Shown here in pieces: positions 26,065-35,034 of a stretch of 51,722 nucleotides of DNA. The position numbers were made by a program, and so were the translations under genes. Below the pieces are notes generated by a model, which was not told the origin of the DNA, did no database searches, and was given only the letters and a program-made list of their open reading frames with translations. Each line of letters starts with the position of its first letter. The first letter of the stretch is position 1. The DNA is taken from contig NZ_JAIWIA010000031.1 in NCBI RefSeq assembly GCF_020176695.1, forward strand, positions 1 through 51,722, given 5' to 3'. The DNA is from Massilia sp. MS-15. Its GTDB lineage: Bacteria; Pseudomonadota; Gammaproteobacteria; Burkholderiales; Burkholderiaceae_D.

Positions 26065-26571
26065 ATGAACGACAGCATCGAACACGAAGGCGAGGACAGG
26101 GACGACAGCGCGCCGGTCCAGGAAGCCCGCCTGTGGCAGGCCAATGGCTGGACCGCGCGCGTGATCAAGAACGAGGACGACGAAGGCTGGGCCGTCGCGA
26201 TGTACAAGGACGGCGAGCCGGAGCCGGCGCTGGTCGGGCCCTGGACCATGGGCCGCGACAAGAAAAACCCGAAACCGCTCGACGTCAACGCCTTCAATAC
26301 CCTGGTCAAGACCGCCTCCGAGGTCATCCGTCGCCACGAACAGCACCTGCACGCCATCCTGCACAAGGAAACCACGGTTGCCACCGAGGATGGCGAACTC
26401 ACGGTGACGCTCGACATCGTGCCGGACGACGACGATCCCTACGCCATCCTGGCCGCCACCGACATGATGGGCGAGCAGCTTGCCAAGGTGCGGGTGCCTG
26501 CCGGTTTCAAGCTGACCGCGGCCTCGGCCGAAGCCTGGATCGCCAACGGTTTCCGCGCGCCGCGCGGATAA
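26065..26571 (+). CDS. Conserved-looking cytoplasmic protein of unknown function
   Basis: 168 residues, acidic, with no signal peptide or membrane segment. A GAGGAAACC ribosome site precedes the ATG. The sequence looks like a globular protein: WQANGWTARVIKNEDDEGWAV, then NTLVKTASEVIRRHEQHLH, and a C-terminal DPYAILAATDMMGEQLAKV. No catalytic motif or known domain could be named. It stands alone, with a promoterless-looking 105-bp gap from the Pro-rich gene. Confidence 0.75.
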   Translation: MNDSIEHEGEDRDDSAPVQEARLWQANGWTARVIKNEDDEGWAVAMYKDGEPEPALVGPWTMGRDKKNPKPLDVNAFNTLVKTASEVIRRHEQHLHAILHKETTVATEDGELTVTLDIVPDDDDPYAILAATDMMGEQLAKVRVPAGFKLTAASAEAWIANGFRAPRG

Positions 26572-26695
26572 GGCGCAAAGCCGGCACGCCGAAAAGCCAC
26601 AATCCGCCGATTTTGCGCGAAGAGGCTTCGGCTGGCGGTCCCGAACTGCTAATATTTCCCATGTGCATTATTCAGTAATTCATATTGGGGAATCA

Positions 26696-28666
26696 ATGGA
26701 CCGTCTCGCCAGACTGGAAGCCGTCCAGTCGATCCTGCTCGACATCGGGGAGCTGTCGACCAGCTGCAGCGACATTACCGAATTCATCGGCGCGGTACAC
26801 CGTGCGCTGGGCCGCATCATGTATGCGGCCAATTTCTATGTGGCGCTGTGCGACCGCGAGGAAGGCACGCTCTGGTTCCCGTACTTCGTCGACGAGGTGG
26901 ATGTCGAGGTGCCGGTGGCCGGCCACCGGGTGGCCCTGGCCGCGCCGCAGCAGTCGCCGACCTCGTGGGTGGTGGTGAACAAGCGCCGCCTGATGATCAC
27001 CGCCGGCGACTTCGAGGCGCGCGAGCGCGAAGGCATGCAGTGGGGACACGGCGCGACCGCCGAGCACTGGATGGGGGCGCCGCTGCTCGACCGCCACCAG
27101 CAGGCCCTGGGCGCGATGGTCATCCAGAGCTATACGAAAGGCGTGACCTACAGCGAGGAGGACCAGGCGCTGTTCTCGCAGATCGCCAACCACGTGTCGA
27201 ACGCGCTGCAGGGCCTGCAAAGCATGGACCGGCTCGAGCGCGCGGTGCAGGAGCGCACCGCCGCGCTGGCGATCGAGGTGGCCGAGCGGCGCCGCGCGGA
27301 GCAGGTGCAGCATGCGCTGTACCAGATCGCCAGCCTGTCGGCCCAGGCGCTCGATACCGAGGTGCTGACCACCAACCTGCACCGCATCATCGGCGAACTG
27401 ATGGTGGCGAAGAACTTCCTGATCGGTCTGTATCACCCGGACACCCAGGAAATCAGCATCCCGTATTTCGTCGACGAGAAGGACGCCGAGGCGCCGCTCA
27501 GGCGTTTCCCGCTCGGGAAGGGGATGTGCTCGTATGTCCTGAGCAGCAAGCACGCCCAACTGCACGACGCCACCAGCTTCAGCCACCTGGTCGCCAACGG
27601 CCTGGTGCGCGAGCCGCTCGGCAATACCGGCATTGCCAGCTGGATGGGCGCGCCGATGCTGGTGCACGACCAGCCCTATGGGGTGCTGGTGGTGCAGAGC
27701 TACGATCCCTCGGTGGTCTACACCAAGGTGGAGCTCGACCTGCTGGCCTTCATGGCCAGCCACGTGGCGGTGGCGCTGGCGCGCATGCAGGCCGACCGCA
27801 GGATCCGCAAGACCAAGGAAGCGCTGGAAGCACAGAATGCGGCCCTGAACGAGGCCCTGCACAAGCTGCAGGAAGCGCAGTCGGAACTGGTGCGCCAGGA
27901 AAAACTCGCGTCCCTGGGCGGACTGGTGGCCGGGGTGGCCCACGAGATCAACACCCCGCTGGGGATCTGCGTGACCGCCACCAGCCACCTGGTGCAGGAA
28001 CTCAAGCTCACGCGCGAGGAACTGGCGGCCGGCGAGATGACCGAGGACAGCCTGCAATCCTTCTTCGACATCGTCGACCAGTCGCTGCGCATCATGACCA
28101 CCAATACCCAGCGCGCGGCAAGCCTGGTGCGCAGCTTCAAGCAGGTGGCGGTGGACCGCGCTTCGGGCGACATCCGCCACTTCAACCTGTACGCCTACCT
28201 GCACGAAGTGCTGCTGTCACTGCAGCCGAAGTTCAAGGGACGCAAGGTGAAGGTGGAGGTCGACTGTCCATCCGACCTGGTGCTGGACAGCTCGCCGGGC
28301 GCGGTGTCGCAGATCCTGACCAACATGGTCATGAACTCGCTGCTGCACGGCTTCGAGCACGGGCAGGCCGGCACGATCGTGGTGCGTGCGCGGCTCGAAG
28401 GCGAGCAGGTCGTGTTCGACTATGCCGACGACGGGGTGGGGATGGACCAGGAGACCCTGGGCAAGCTGTTCGATCCCTTCTTCACCACCAAGCGCGGCAC
28501 GGGTGGCAGCGGCCTGGGGGCGCACATCCTGCACAACCTGGTGACGGGGGCGCTGGACGGCACGGTGAAGGCGGACAGCGCGCCGGGCGAGGGGCTGCGC
28601 TACCAGCTGCGCTTTCCGCGCTCATTGAAGAAGCAGGGGCGGATCAGTCAGGCCAGCGCGCATTGA
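26696..28666 (+). CDS. Sensor histidine kinase with two GAF domains
   Basis: 656 residues, cytoplasmic. Two GAF domains (about 1-185 and 205-375) share the same wording (NFYVALCDREEGTLWFPYFVDE and NFLIGLYHPDTQEISIPYF; WMGAPLL and WMGAPMLV), so they arose by internal duplication. A coiled coil leads into the HisKA domain with His416 in GVAHEINTPLG, and the ATPase domain with DDGVGM (near residue 579), FDPFFTTKRGTGGSGLG. The start at 26696 is chosen for the GGGG ribosome site 6-9 nt upstream. It converges on, and overlaps by 23 nt, the HD-GYP regulator, which is the best candidate partner. Confidence 0.92.
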   Translation: MDRLARLEAVQSILLDIGELSTSCSDITEFIGAVHRALGRIMYAANFYVALCDREEGTLWFPYFVDEVDVEVPVAGHRVALAAPQQSPTSWVVVNKRRLMITAGDFEAREREGMQWGHGATAEHWMGAPLLDRHQQALGAMVIQSYTKGVTYSEEDQALFSQIANHVSNALQGLQSMDRLERAVQERTAALAIEVAERRRAEQVQHALYQIASLSAQALDTEVLTTNLHRIIGELMVAKNFLIGLYHPDTQEISIPYFVDEKDAEAPLRRFPLGKGMCSYVLSSKHAQLHDATSFSHLVANGLVREPLGNTGIASWMGAPMLVHDQPYGVLVVQSYDPSVVYTKVELDLLAFMASHVAVALARMQADRRIRKTKEALEAQNAALNEALHKLQEAQSELVRQEKLASLGGLVAGVAHEINTPLGICVTATSHLVQELKLTREELAAGEMTEDSLQSFFDIVDQSLRIMTTNTQRAASLVRSFKQVAVDRASGDIRHFNLYAYLHEVLLSLQPKFKGRKVKVEVDCPSDLVLDSSPGAVSQILTNMVMNSLLHGFEHGQAGTIVVRARLEGEQVVFDYADDGVGMDQETLGKLFDPFFTTKRGTGGSGLGAHILHNLVTGALDGTVKADSAPGEGLRYQLRFPRSLKKQGRISQASAH

Positions 28667-30149
28667 TCTCGAGCGCCTTGTCCATGTTCTTGATGAGCAG
28701 GTCCACGTAATAGGGATCGAGGTGGTGGCCGGCCACCTCGCGCAGGTGTTCGGTCACCTTCGCTGCCGGCCAGGCGTCCTTGTAGCAGCGCTTGTGGCTG
28801 AGGGCGTCGAACACGTCGGCCACCGCCACGATGCGCGCGTAGGGATGGATGGCGTCGCCGCGCAGGCCCTGCGGATAGCCGCTGCCGTCGAACTTCTCGT
28901 GGTGCTGGTGGGCGATCACGGCCGCCGCCTTCAGGATCGGACGCTGCGAACCGTCCAGGATCTGCAGGCCCACGGTCGGGTGCTGCTTCATGATTTCCCA
29001 CTCGTCCTCGGTCAGCTTGCCCGGCTTGAGCAGCACCGAGTCCGGGGTCGCGATCTTGCCCACGTCGTGCATCGGCGCCGCGTGCATCAGGGTCGCGGTC
29101 TCGTCTTCCGGCATGCCGGAAGCCTGGGCCAGCAGGTGGCAGACCTGGGCCATGCGGCGCACGTGGTTGCCCGCTTCGTTCGAGCGCGATTCGACCACAT
29201 CGCCCAGGCGCAGGATCAGCTCGGCCTGGGTATCCGTGATTTCCTGGTTCAGCAGGATGTTGTCGAAGGCGATCGCCACGCCGGAGCAGAACACTTCGAG
29301 CAGCTGGGAATCGATCTCGATGATTTCCTCGACGCCCTTGAGCACCAGGAGCGAGGCCTTGCCGCTGCTGTTCGGGAAGTAGCCGACATAGGTATCGCCG
29401 TGCAGGCGCGCGATGCGGTTATGGCGTGCGTCATCCAGCTGGGCCACCAGTTCCGGTCCGATCTCGTGGCCTTCCATGTCGCCGATCTGGGCCAGCACTT
29501 CGTACTGGCTTTCACCCGTGATCACGCTGGCGCCCTTCAGGCGCAGCAGCATGCTCTGCTCCAGGCGCAGCAGCGCCACCACCTGCTGTAGCAGGCCGTT
29601 GGCGAAGTCCTTCAGGTTACGCTGCTGGAAGATGTGGGTCGAGGCCGCGATCACCCGCTCCAGGCCTTCGCGGTAGGTCTGCTGGGCGCGGCGCGCCTCT
29701 TCGACCTTCATGATATCGCGGTAGGCGCGCAGGGCGGCGAAGGTGGTGGTGAACAGCTTGGTGCGGTCGAGCTCGGTCTTTTCCTTGTAGTCGTTGATGT
29801 CGTAGTCGACGATCACGCGCTCTTCCGGCGCCTGGCCCGGCTGGCCGGTGCGCAGCACGATGCGGGTGAACTGGTTGTCCAGGTCCTGGCGCATCCAGCG
29901 CGCCACTTCCAGCCCGCTGTCCTCGCGTTCCATCACCACGTCCAGGAACACCAGCGCGATGTCCTTTTCGCGCGCCAGTATGGCCTTGGCTTCCTCGCCA
30001 CTGTAGGCATGCACGAAGCTGATTGCGCGGCCGTCGAGGCGGAAGCGGGACAGGGTCAGCTTGGTGATGTCATGGATGTCCGGCTCGTCGTCGACCAGCA
30101 GGACTTTCCATGGAGCCAGCTTGGGGGCCGCGTTGGAGAGGAAGGACAT
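28644..30149 (-). CDS. Response regulator REC-DUF3369-HD-GYP, c-di-GMP phosphodiesterase
   Basis: 501 residues. The receiver domain (about 15-140) has Asp20-Asp21 and phosphoacceptor Asp70 in VFLDVVM. A DUF3369 domain with GAF-like character follows (about 150-315). The C-terminal HD-GYP domain has the intact metal and catalytic motifs HDVGKIATPDSVLLKPG, HQHHEKFDGSGYPQGL and AVADVFDALSHKR, so c-di-GMP hydrolysis is expected. The gene's 3' end overlaps the 3' end of the double-GAF kinase by 23 nt on the opposite strand; a kinase-to-phosphodiesterase relay is inferred. The leader (30150-30339) is an AT-richer, gene-free 190 bases. Confidence 0.93.
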   Translation of the reverse strand: MSFLSNAAPKLAPWKVLLVDDEPDIHDITKLTLSRFRLDGRAISFVHAYSGEEAKAILAREKDIALVFLDVVMEREDSGLEVARWMRQDLDNQFTRIVLRTGQPGQAPEERVIVDYDINDYKEKTELDRTKLFTTTFAALRAYRDIMKVEEARRAQQTYREGLERVIAASTHIFQQRNLKDFANGLLQQVVALLRLEQSMLLRLKGASVITGESQYEVLAQIGDMEGHEIGPELVAQLDDARHNRIARLHGDTYVGYFPNSSGKASLLVLKGVEEIIEIDSQLLEVFCSGVAIAFDNILLNQEITDTQAELILRLGDVVESRSNEAGNHVRRMAQVCHLLAQASGMPEDETATLMHAAPMHDVGKIATPDSVLLKPGKLTEDEWEIMKQHPTVGLQILDGSQRPILKAAAVIAHQHHEKFDGSGYPQGLRGDAIHPYARIVAVADVFDALSHKRCYKDAWPAAKVTEHLREVAGHHLDPYYVDLLIKNMDKALEINARWPD

Positions 30150-30339
30150 AGGCTTACCGTTAACTTGGGTTGATTAATCGCAAAGTAAAGCGGCAAGAAT
30201 CGTGTAAAAGGTAGCCGCAAGTCAAAACGATTGTAGTACGGCCACTAGCCCTTAACAACAGGCAACAATAAAAGTGTTGGTTAACGAGATGCCTTGGCCC
30301 AAAGCCATGCCAAATGCTTAAAAAACCGCGGACAAGCGC

Positions 30340-31080
30340 TCAGGCGTAGCGCTTCTGGCAGCGTTCGCAGTAGAAGCTGCGCCGCTTGGTCTTGCCCAGG
30401 TTCTGCTTGACGAAAGGGATGTGGCAGCGCGGACAGGTGCGCTTGGCGTGCGCCAGCCAGTGCTGCTTCAACACGTAGGCGCGCTTCCAGGCCAGGAAGT
30501 CGAACGAATACTGGCGCGCTTCATCGACCAGCTGGCGCAGCTTGGGTGCGGGCAGGGCGCCCATCGTCGATAGCGGATGAACGCGGATGCGAAACAGCAC
30601 CTCGTTCTTGATGATGTTGCCGACTCCGGAAAAGATGTCCTGGTCGAGCAGGGCGTCGCAGGCCAGCAGGTCGGGCTGGGCGCGCAGCTTCTTTCTCGCC
30701 CTCTTCGGATCCCAGGCCTCGGACATGACATCGGCGCTGAAGTCGTAGGCGGCGTAGGTGGCGCGGTCGATTTCCCTGACCTGGCAGGCGTACAGGTTGA
30801 GTACGTCGCCGCCGGCCGTCTCGATGGACAGGCGCGGCGTCTTGCCTTCGCGCCCTTCGTTGATCCGGTAGGTGCCGAACAGCAGGAAATGCACGCGCAC
30901 CACCATGGCCTGCGTGTCGATCAGGAGGTGCTTGCCCCAGGTATGGATCGCGCCGATGCGCTGGCCCACCAGGCGCGCCGGATCGATCGCACGCACGTTG
31001 CCGCTGGCGTGCGCGATTTCCTGGCCCGCGAAACCGGCGAGCAGTTCCTTCAATATGTAGAGCGATGGTCCTTCCGGCAC
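30340..31080 (-). CDS. Nei/Fpg-family DNA glycosylase (endonuclease VIII-like)
   Basis: Base-excision repair glycosylase/AP lyase for oxidised bases. 246 residues after a GTG start at 31080, set by a perfect AAGGAGG seven bases upstream and by the invariant PEGP: the processed Pro is the Schiff-base nucleophile, next to the catalytic Glu. An internal Lys (TWGKHLL) matches the conserved lysine of Nei. The H2TH region has DQDIFSGVGNIIKNEVLF. The C-terminal zinc finger CPRC-x18-CERC with KRRSFYC carries the DNA-binding arginine loop. It looks closer to Nei than to MutM; which lesions it takes cannot be told. Confidence 0.9.
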   Translation of the reverse strand: MPEGPSLYILKELLAGFAGQEIAHASGNVRAIDPARLVGQRIGAIHTWGKHLLIDTQAMVVRVHFLLFGTYRINEGREGKTPRLSIETAGGDVLNLYACQVREIDRATYAAYDFSADVMSEAWDPKRARKKLRAQPDLLACDALLDQDIFSGVGNIIKNEVLFRIRVHPLSTMGALPAPKLRQLVDEARQYSFDFLAWKRAYVLKQHWLAHAKRTCPRCHIPFVKQNLGKTKRRSFYCERCQKRYA

Positions 31081-31240
31081 GATGCAGCCTCCTTGCCGCC
31101 ATTGTCGGCTCGGCCGCAACGGGCCGGTGTGCGGGGCCTAACATTTGGATACAAAACTTCGACAAAGGGGTGCTGGAAAGCCCAGTTAAAGGGCGTATAT
31201 TCGGAACATGCAGCAATCCGACAGAGTGAAAGGGAAAGCG

Positions 31241-31729
31241 ATGAAATCGGTGATTGGCAAAGTGGCCCTCGCAGGCCTGCTCGCGCTGGGTGCCGGCGCC
31301 GCCTCGGCGGGCGTGACCGTCAATTATGTGGATTCCGACAAGTTTGCGGACCTGCCGTTCGCGCCCTGGGAGCGCAAGGAAGTACTGGACGACCTGGCCG
31401 CCTATTTCGCCCAACTGGGCAAGTCGCTGCCCGCCGGGCAGGACCTGGTCATCGAGGTGACCGACATCGACCTGGCCGGCCGCGAATACCCGAATTCGCG
31501 CGGCGCGCACGACCTGCGGGTGCTCAAGGGCGGGGCAGACTGGCCGATCATCGAGCTGCGCTATACCCTCAGCGCCAACGGCCAGGTCCTCAGCAGCGGC
31601 AACGCCAAGCTGACCGACATGAACTACCTGAACCGCATCAACCGCGTGTCCGACGGCGACCGCCTGCGCTACGAGAAGCGCATGGTCGAGGACTGGTTCA
31701 ACAAGACCATCCTGCAGAAGCGGTCTTGA
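31241..31729 (+). CDS. DUF3016 periplasmic protein
   Basis: 162 residues. The signal peptide VALAGLLALGAGAASAG is followed by a DUF3016 domain (VNYVDSDKFADLP, VIEVTDIDLAGREYP, IELRYTLSANGQVL). Function unknown; export to the periplasm is likely. ATG 31241 is preferred to 31208 because AAAGGGAAAG lies just before it and the signal peptide starts there. A TATATT hexamer at 31196-31201 may be its -10. It ends at a clear terminator. Confidence 0.85.
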   Translation: MKSVIGKVALAGLLALGAGAASAGVTVNYVDSDKFADLPFAPWERKEVLDDLAAYFAQLGKSLPAGQDLVIEVTDIDLAGREYPNSRGAHDLRVLKGGADWPIIELRYTLSANGQVLSSGNAKLTDMNYLNRINRVSDGDRLRYEKRMVEDWFNKTILQKRS

Positions 31730-31755
31730 GGCGCCCTGGCGCGAGCATGAAGCAC

Positions 31756-31780
31756 ACCGGCGCCCGATGCGCCGGTTTTT
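31756..31780 (+). terminator. Rho-independent terminator after the DUF3016 gene
   Basis: ACCGGCGC-ccgat-GCGCCGGT, an 8-bp stem, is followed by TTTT, 27 nt after the stop. It also separates this gene from the convergent gene ending at 31794. Confidence 0.9.
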
Positions 31781-31793
31781 CTTGTCCCCAGCG

Positions 31794-32903
31794 TCAATCC
31801 TTCCTGCCGGCCCTGGCCCGTGCCTTCTCGTGCGCTTCCCTGGCCAGCATACCCGGATCCTTCACCGTATAGTCGGACGGCACGGTGAACAGGGCGGCGG
31901 CCGGTTCCTCGCGCTTCAGGCTCTCGGCGCGGAAAACGTAGTCGCCGCTGCGCGGGTCGCTGCGCTTCTGGTACAGCACCGCCTGCAGTTCGGGCGACGT
32001 CCAGGTCTCGGTGCTGACCACGATCGGCTGGCGGTTGCCGATCTCGCCGGCCGGGATCGTGTAGCTGCGCTGGATGCCGGTCGCCTTCACGCCCTGGAAC
32101 TCGCGGGTGCCGAGCTCCTTCGTTTCCGCCTTCATGGCCCATTTGTGGTCGCCCATCGCGCCGGCCAGCATCGGCGCCATCCGCGCCGCGGCCTGGGCCG
32201 CGCCGACCTGGGCGATGCGGATCTGTACATCTCGCTGCTGGCCCGGGCCAGCCGGGCGCTCGACCTGCTTGATGATCACACGCTCGCCGTCGGGCAGCTT
32301 GCCCTCGCGCCGCAGTTCCTCGACTCGCGCGCGTGCATGCTCGGCCGCGACCCTGGCCTGGACGCCGGCGACGCGCGCTTCGGCGGCCGCGGCGCGCGCG
32401 TCGATGGCGGCGGCGCGGGCCGCTTCGCGCGCGGCGGCCACCGTGCCTTGCGGCGCCGAGACCTTGATCGCGCTCTTGTCGCGCGGACGCAGGATGTAGC
32501 GCGCGCCTTCCACCGGGTCGTGGATGGTGATGGTGATGACCTCGCCGGCGTCGTTGCGCACCTCGGTGCGGGTACGGCCTGCGCTGTCGCGGTAGCTCAG
32601 CGAGCTGGTCTTGCGGACGATCTGGTTGCCGTCGCCCAGGGTCTGGATGCGTTCCGACACCATCTCGGCGCTGTAGGGCGCATTCTTGACCATCCGGGCG
32701 CCGGCCATGTGCACCATGGTGGCGCCACTGCCGGTCGCGTCCACGAAGTGCATCCCTTCGCGCAGCTCCAGGTGCCGGTCGCCACCACTGCGGGTGACGA
32801 TGCGGTGCTCCATGCGCGGATCGTCTTCCGCACCCATGTCGTCGGCCATGGCCGGGGCGAAGGCGCAGGCCAGCAGTGCTGCAATCAGGATCTTCTTGGT
32901 CAT
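31794..32903 (-). CDS. Exported helical protein, last gene of an ECF sigma operon
   Basis: 369 residues. The signal peptide MTKKILIAALLACAFAPAMA is followed by a region with many Arg/Glu/Asp residues, and a long Ala/Arg-rich helical stretch (ARAAAIDARAAAAEARVAGV) that could form a coiled coil. The C-terminal part (TKELGTREFQGVKATGIQRS, VVSTETWTSPELQAVLYQKR) resembles a beta-rich lipoprotein-carrier-like fold of the sort found next to ECF sigma factors, but this is only an impression. GAGGAAG lies before the ATG. It follows the anti-sigma gene by 35 nt on the same strand, so it is probably the regulated periplasmic effector. Confidence 0.8.
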   Translation of the reverse strand: MTKKILIAALLACAFAPAMADDMGAEDDPRMEHRIVTRSGGDRHLELREGMHFVDATGSGATMVHMAGARMVKNAPYSAEMVSERIQTLGDGNQIVRKTSSLSYRDSAGRTRTEVRNDAGEVITITIHDPVEGARYILRPRDKSAIKVSAPQGTVAAAREAARAAAIDARAAAAEARVAGVQARVAAEHARARVEELRREGKLPDGERVIIKQVERPAGPGQQRDVQIRIAQVGAAQAAARMAPMLAGAMGDHKWAMKAETKELGTREFQGVKATGIQRSYTIPAGEIGNRQPIVVSTETWTSPELQAVLYQKRSDPRSGDYVFRAESLKREEPAAALFTVPSDYTVKDPGMLAREAHEKARARAGRKD

Positions 32904-32938
32904 CTTCACTTCCTCTCGCGGTGGGTTGATGGTGTTGA

Positions 32939-33424
32939 TTAGTTGGCAGAACTGAGCCGCACGGCCAGCGGGTGGCCGTCGGCGGCGACAAGCATTTCGG
33001 CGCGCACGGTGTCGGCCGCGTTCTCGGGGCTGAGCGGCACGCCGAGCGGCGCCAGCGCGGTGCGTGGCACCTCCGCCTCGACCAGCTGCGCATCCGGTTC
33101 GGCGGCGATGCGCTCGAGCGAATCGAGGGCGACAAAGGCGGCGCCGCCATCGAAGCCGACCAGGGGCTGGCCACTGACGCTGACCGCCTGGTGCGGCGAC
33201 CGGGCCAGCAGCAGCACCACCACCGTCAGCGAGCACAGGGCGCCGGCAGTGCCCCATTGCGGCAGGCTCAGGGCCTGGAACCAGCGCCGCTTCGGCTTGA
33301 ACTGCTGCTGGAAGGCCTGCATCAGTTCCTTTTCCACGCAGCGCGGAGCGTCGATGCCGGCCAGTTCGGCGCGCAGCGCGGCGAAGCAGGGGGCGAGTTG
33401 TTCGTGGGTGTCTTGGGTGTCCAT
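32939..33424 (-). CDS. Putative membrane anti-sigma factor
   Basis: 161 residues with a single transmembrane segment (GTAGALCSLTVVVLLLARSP, about 58-77), a ~55-residue cytoplasmic N-terminus and a ~80-residue periplasmic C-terminus. No zinc-binding HxxxCxxC motif of ZAS anti-sigma factors is present. It sits 12 nt after the ECF sigma gene on the same strand, the usual place for a cognate anti-sigma factor. The function is inferred from topology and position, not sequence identity. Confidence 0.7.
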   Translation of the reverse strand: MDTQDTHEQLAPCFAALRAELAGIDAPRCVEKELMQAFQQQFKPKRRWFQALSLPQWGTAGALCSLTVVVLLLARSPHQAVSVSGQPLVGFDGGAAFVALDSLERIAAEPDAQLVEAEVPRTALAPLGVPLSPENAADTVRAEMLVAADGHPLAVRLSSAN

Positions 33425-33436
33425 TCATGTACTCCA

Positions 33437-34030
33437 TCAATGCGCCAGGCACGGCAGGGGGGCGTGCGCCTTCAGGCGCTTCGCCAGGGCCGCCCTGCCG
33501 CGCGACAGGCGCGAGCGGACGGTGCCGATGTCGAGCTGGCAGACGGCGGCGATCTCCTGGTACGACAGCTCATGCAGTTCAAACAGGATGACCACGTCGC
33601 GGTAGTGCGGCGGCAACAGGCCCAGTGCCTGGCGAACCGCCTCCGCCGCCTCATTGCCCAGCAGGCGGGCCAGGGGTTCGGCGCCCTCGGCGGCCGCATC
33701 CAGGTCCAGCTCGCCGTCCTCGTCCGGTTCCGGCAGCGCCACCTGGCACTGGCGCGGCGCTTCCAGCTTCAGGATCAGCTTGCGCGCCACGCCGACCAGG
33801 AAATGCTGCAACTGTCCGCGTAGAGGGTCGAAGGCGAAGCGCCCGGTCAGCAAGCCCATGAAGGCGTCCTGCACCACATCCGCAGCCATCTCCGGCGCCC
33901 CGCAGCGCATCAGGGCGTAGCGGTACAGCGGCCCCTGGTGGCGCCGGTACAAGGCGGTGAAGGCATCGGCGCGGCCGGCATGCGTCTGGCGCAGCAGTTC
34001 ATGGTCGGCGGTGTCAATGGCGGCGGTCAT
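33437..34030 (-). CDS. ECF-family RNA polymerase sigma factor
   Basis: 197 residues with region 2 (ALYRRHQGPLYRYALMRCG, DVVQDAFMGLLTGRF) and region 4 (LPPHYRDVVILFELHELSYQ, IAAVCQLDIGTVRSRLSRG), the standard RpoE-like layout. It directs RNA polymerase to a small regulon, usually including its own operon. The next two genes on the strand are a membrane anti-sigma candidate and an exported protein. I could not pick out a convincing autoregulated promoter in the 34031-34167 leader. Confidence 0.93.
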   Translation of the reverse strand: MTAAIDTADHELLRQTHAGRADAFTALYRRHQGPLYRYALMRCGAPEMAADVVQDAFMGLLTGRFAFDPLRGQLQHFLVGVARKLILKLEAPRQCQVALPEPDEDGELDLDAAAEGAEPLARLLGNEAAEAVRQALGLLPPHYRDVVILFELHELSYQEIAAVCQLDIGTVRSRLSRGRAALAKRLKAHAPLPCLAH

Positions 34031-34167
34031 GGTCGTGGTGGTCGTGTTTTACCTGTATTCCACCGGAACCGCCGAAAAGTTCCAACTATTTTTGGAAGGG
34101 AAAGAAAACCGCGCGGAGCGCGACAAAACTGCTATCGTATTTGCACCGCATTCCCACATGGAGCAGC

Positions 34168-34563
34168 ATGAAACCGATCGCTCTCGCTGTCGCTGTCGGC
34201 ATGGTCACGATGTCCGTGCAGGCGCAGGCCTGCCCGGAACTCGATGTGCTGGCCCGGCGCATTGGCATCACCTTCGCCGGGTTTACCAGCCCGATCCCGT
34301 TGGCGGCAGGGCCGGACGGATCAGGCACGGGACGCATGCTGCAGCTGCGCCTTCCCGCGCCGACCTTCGTCAGCGACGGGTTCCGGCACAAGGTGCTGTT
34401 CAATACCGCGAGCCGCAAGCTGTGGATCCTGCGCACCGGCGGCCTTGCCGGCGTGCGCGAGTGGTATGGCCCGGTCGATGCGGGCGAGGACAAGCTGGAG
34501 AATTGCCAGGACCAGCCGGAACCCGAGCGGGAACGGGCGCTTGAACTGGAAGTGCGGTCCTGA
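34168..34563 (+). CDS. Small exported protein of unknown function
   Basis: 131 residues. A signal peptide (KPIALAVAVGMVTMSVQAQA) is followed by a short globular part with one Cys at each end (ACPELDV near the start, ENCQDQPE near the end), a possible disulphide. ATG 34168 has GGAG seven nt upstream; the earlier in-frame ATG at 34141 would spoil the signal peptide. It lies divergent from the ECF sigma gene and may be in its regulon, but no shared promoter was found. No family recognised. Confidence 0.75.
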   Translation: MKPIALAVAVGMVTMSVQAQACPELDVLARRIGITFAGFTSPIPLAAGPDGSGTGRMLQLRLPAPTFVSDGFRHKVLFNTASRKLWILRTGGLAGVREWYGPVDAGEDKLENCQDQPEPERERALELEVRS

Positions 34564-34570
34564 GGGCGTG

Positions 34571-35014
34571 TCAGTCGATCCAGTTCACGCGGTCGAACTT
34601 GCCGCGGAAGTCCTCCGGCATCATTACGACCTGGTTGGTCTTGTAGTTGTAGAAGACGAAGCCGGACTTGGCCATGGCAACCAGCTTGCGGTCGAGCGGG
34701 CGGGAAATGCGGAAGATGATGTCGCCGCCGTACTTATTAAAATCCATGACGCCCACTTCGAACAGCAACTGGTCGCGCGCATGCGCTTCGGCGCGGTAGG
34801 TGGTGGCCAGGTCGGTGACGATGATGCCGGTGCCGTCGCGCTCGGTCTCGGCCACGCCGAACTCGAACAGGAAGCGCGCGCGCGCCTCGGAAATCATCGA
34901 GATCATCGAATCATTGCCGAGGTGGTTGGCGGCGTTGATGTCGGTGACGCGGACCGACATCGGGGTGGAATAGTAGAACTGGTCTTCGGGGAAGTTAAGT
35001 TGTAAGCGTGCCAT
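34571..35014 (-). CDS. Hotdog-fold acyl-CoA thioesterase
   Basis: 147 residues, the usual size for a single-domain 4-hydroxybenzoyl-CoA thioesterase-like enzyme. The region VRVTDINAANHLGNDSMISM carries the Asp and Asn/His that line the active site of this fold, followed by the long helix EARARFLFEFG. The substrate cannot be predicted. It is convergent with the small exported protein (7 nt between stops) and lies 20 nt downstream of the PQQ dehydrogenase stop's position on the same strand. Confidence 0.85.
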   Translation of the reverse strand: MARLQLNFPEDQFYYSTPMSVRVTDINAANHLGNDSMISMISEARARFLFEFGVAETERDGTGIIVTDLATTYRAEAHARDQLLFEVGVMDFNKYGGDIIFRISRPLDRKLVAMAKSGFVFYNYKTNQVVMMPEDFRGKFDRVNWID

Positions 35015-35034
35015 TTCTCTATTTTAAGCTAAGC

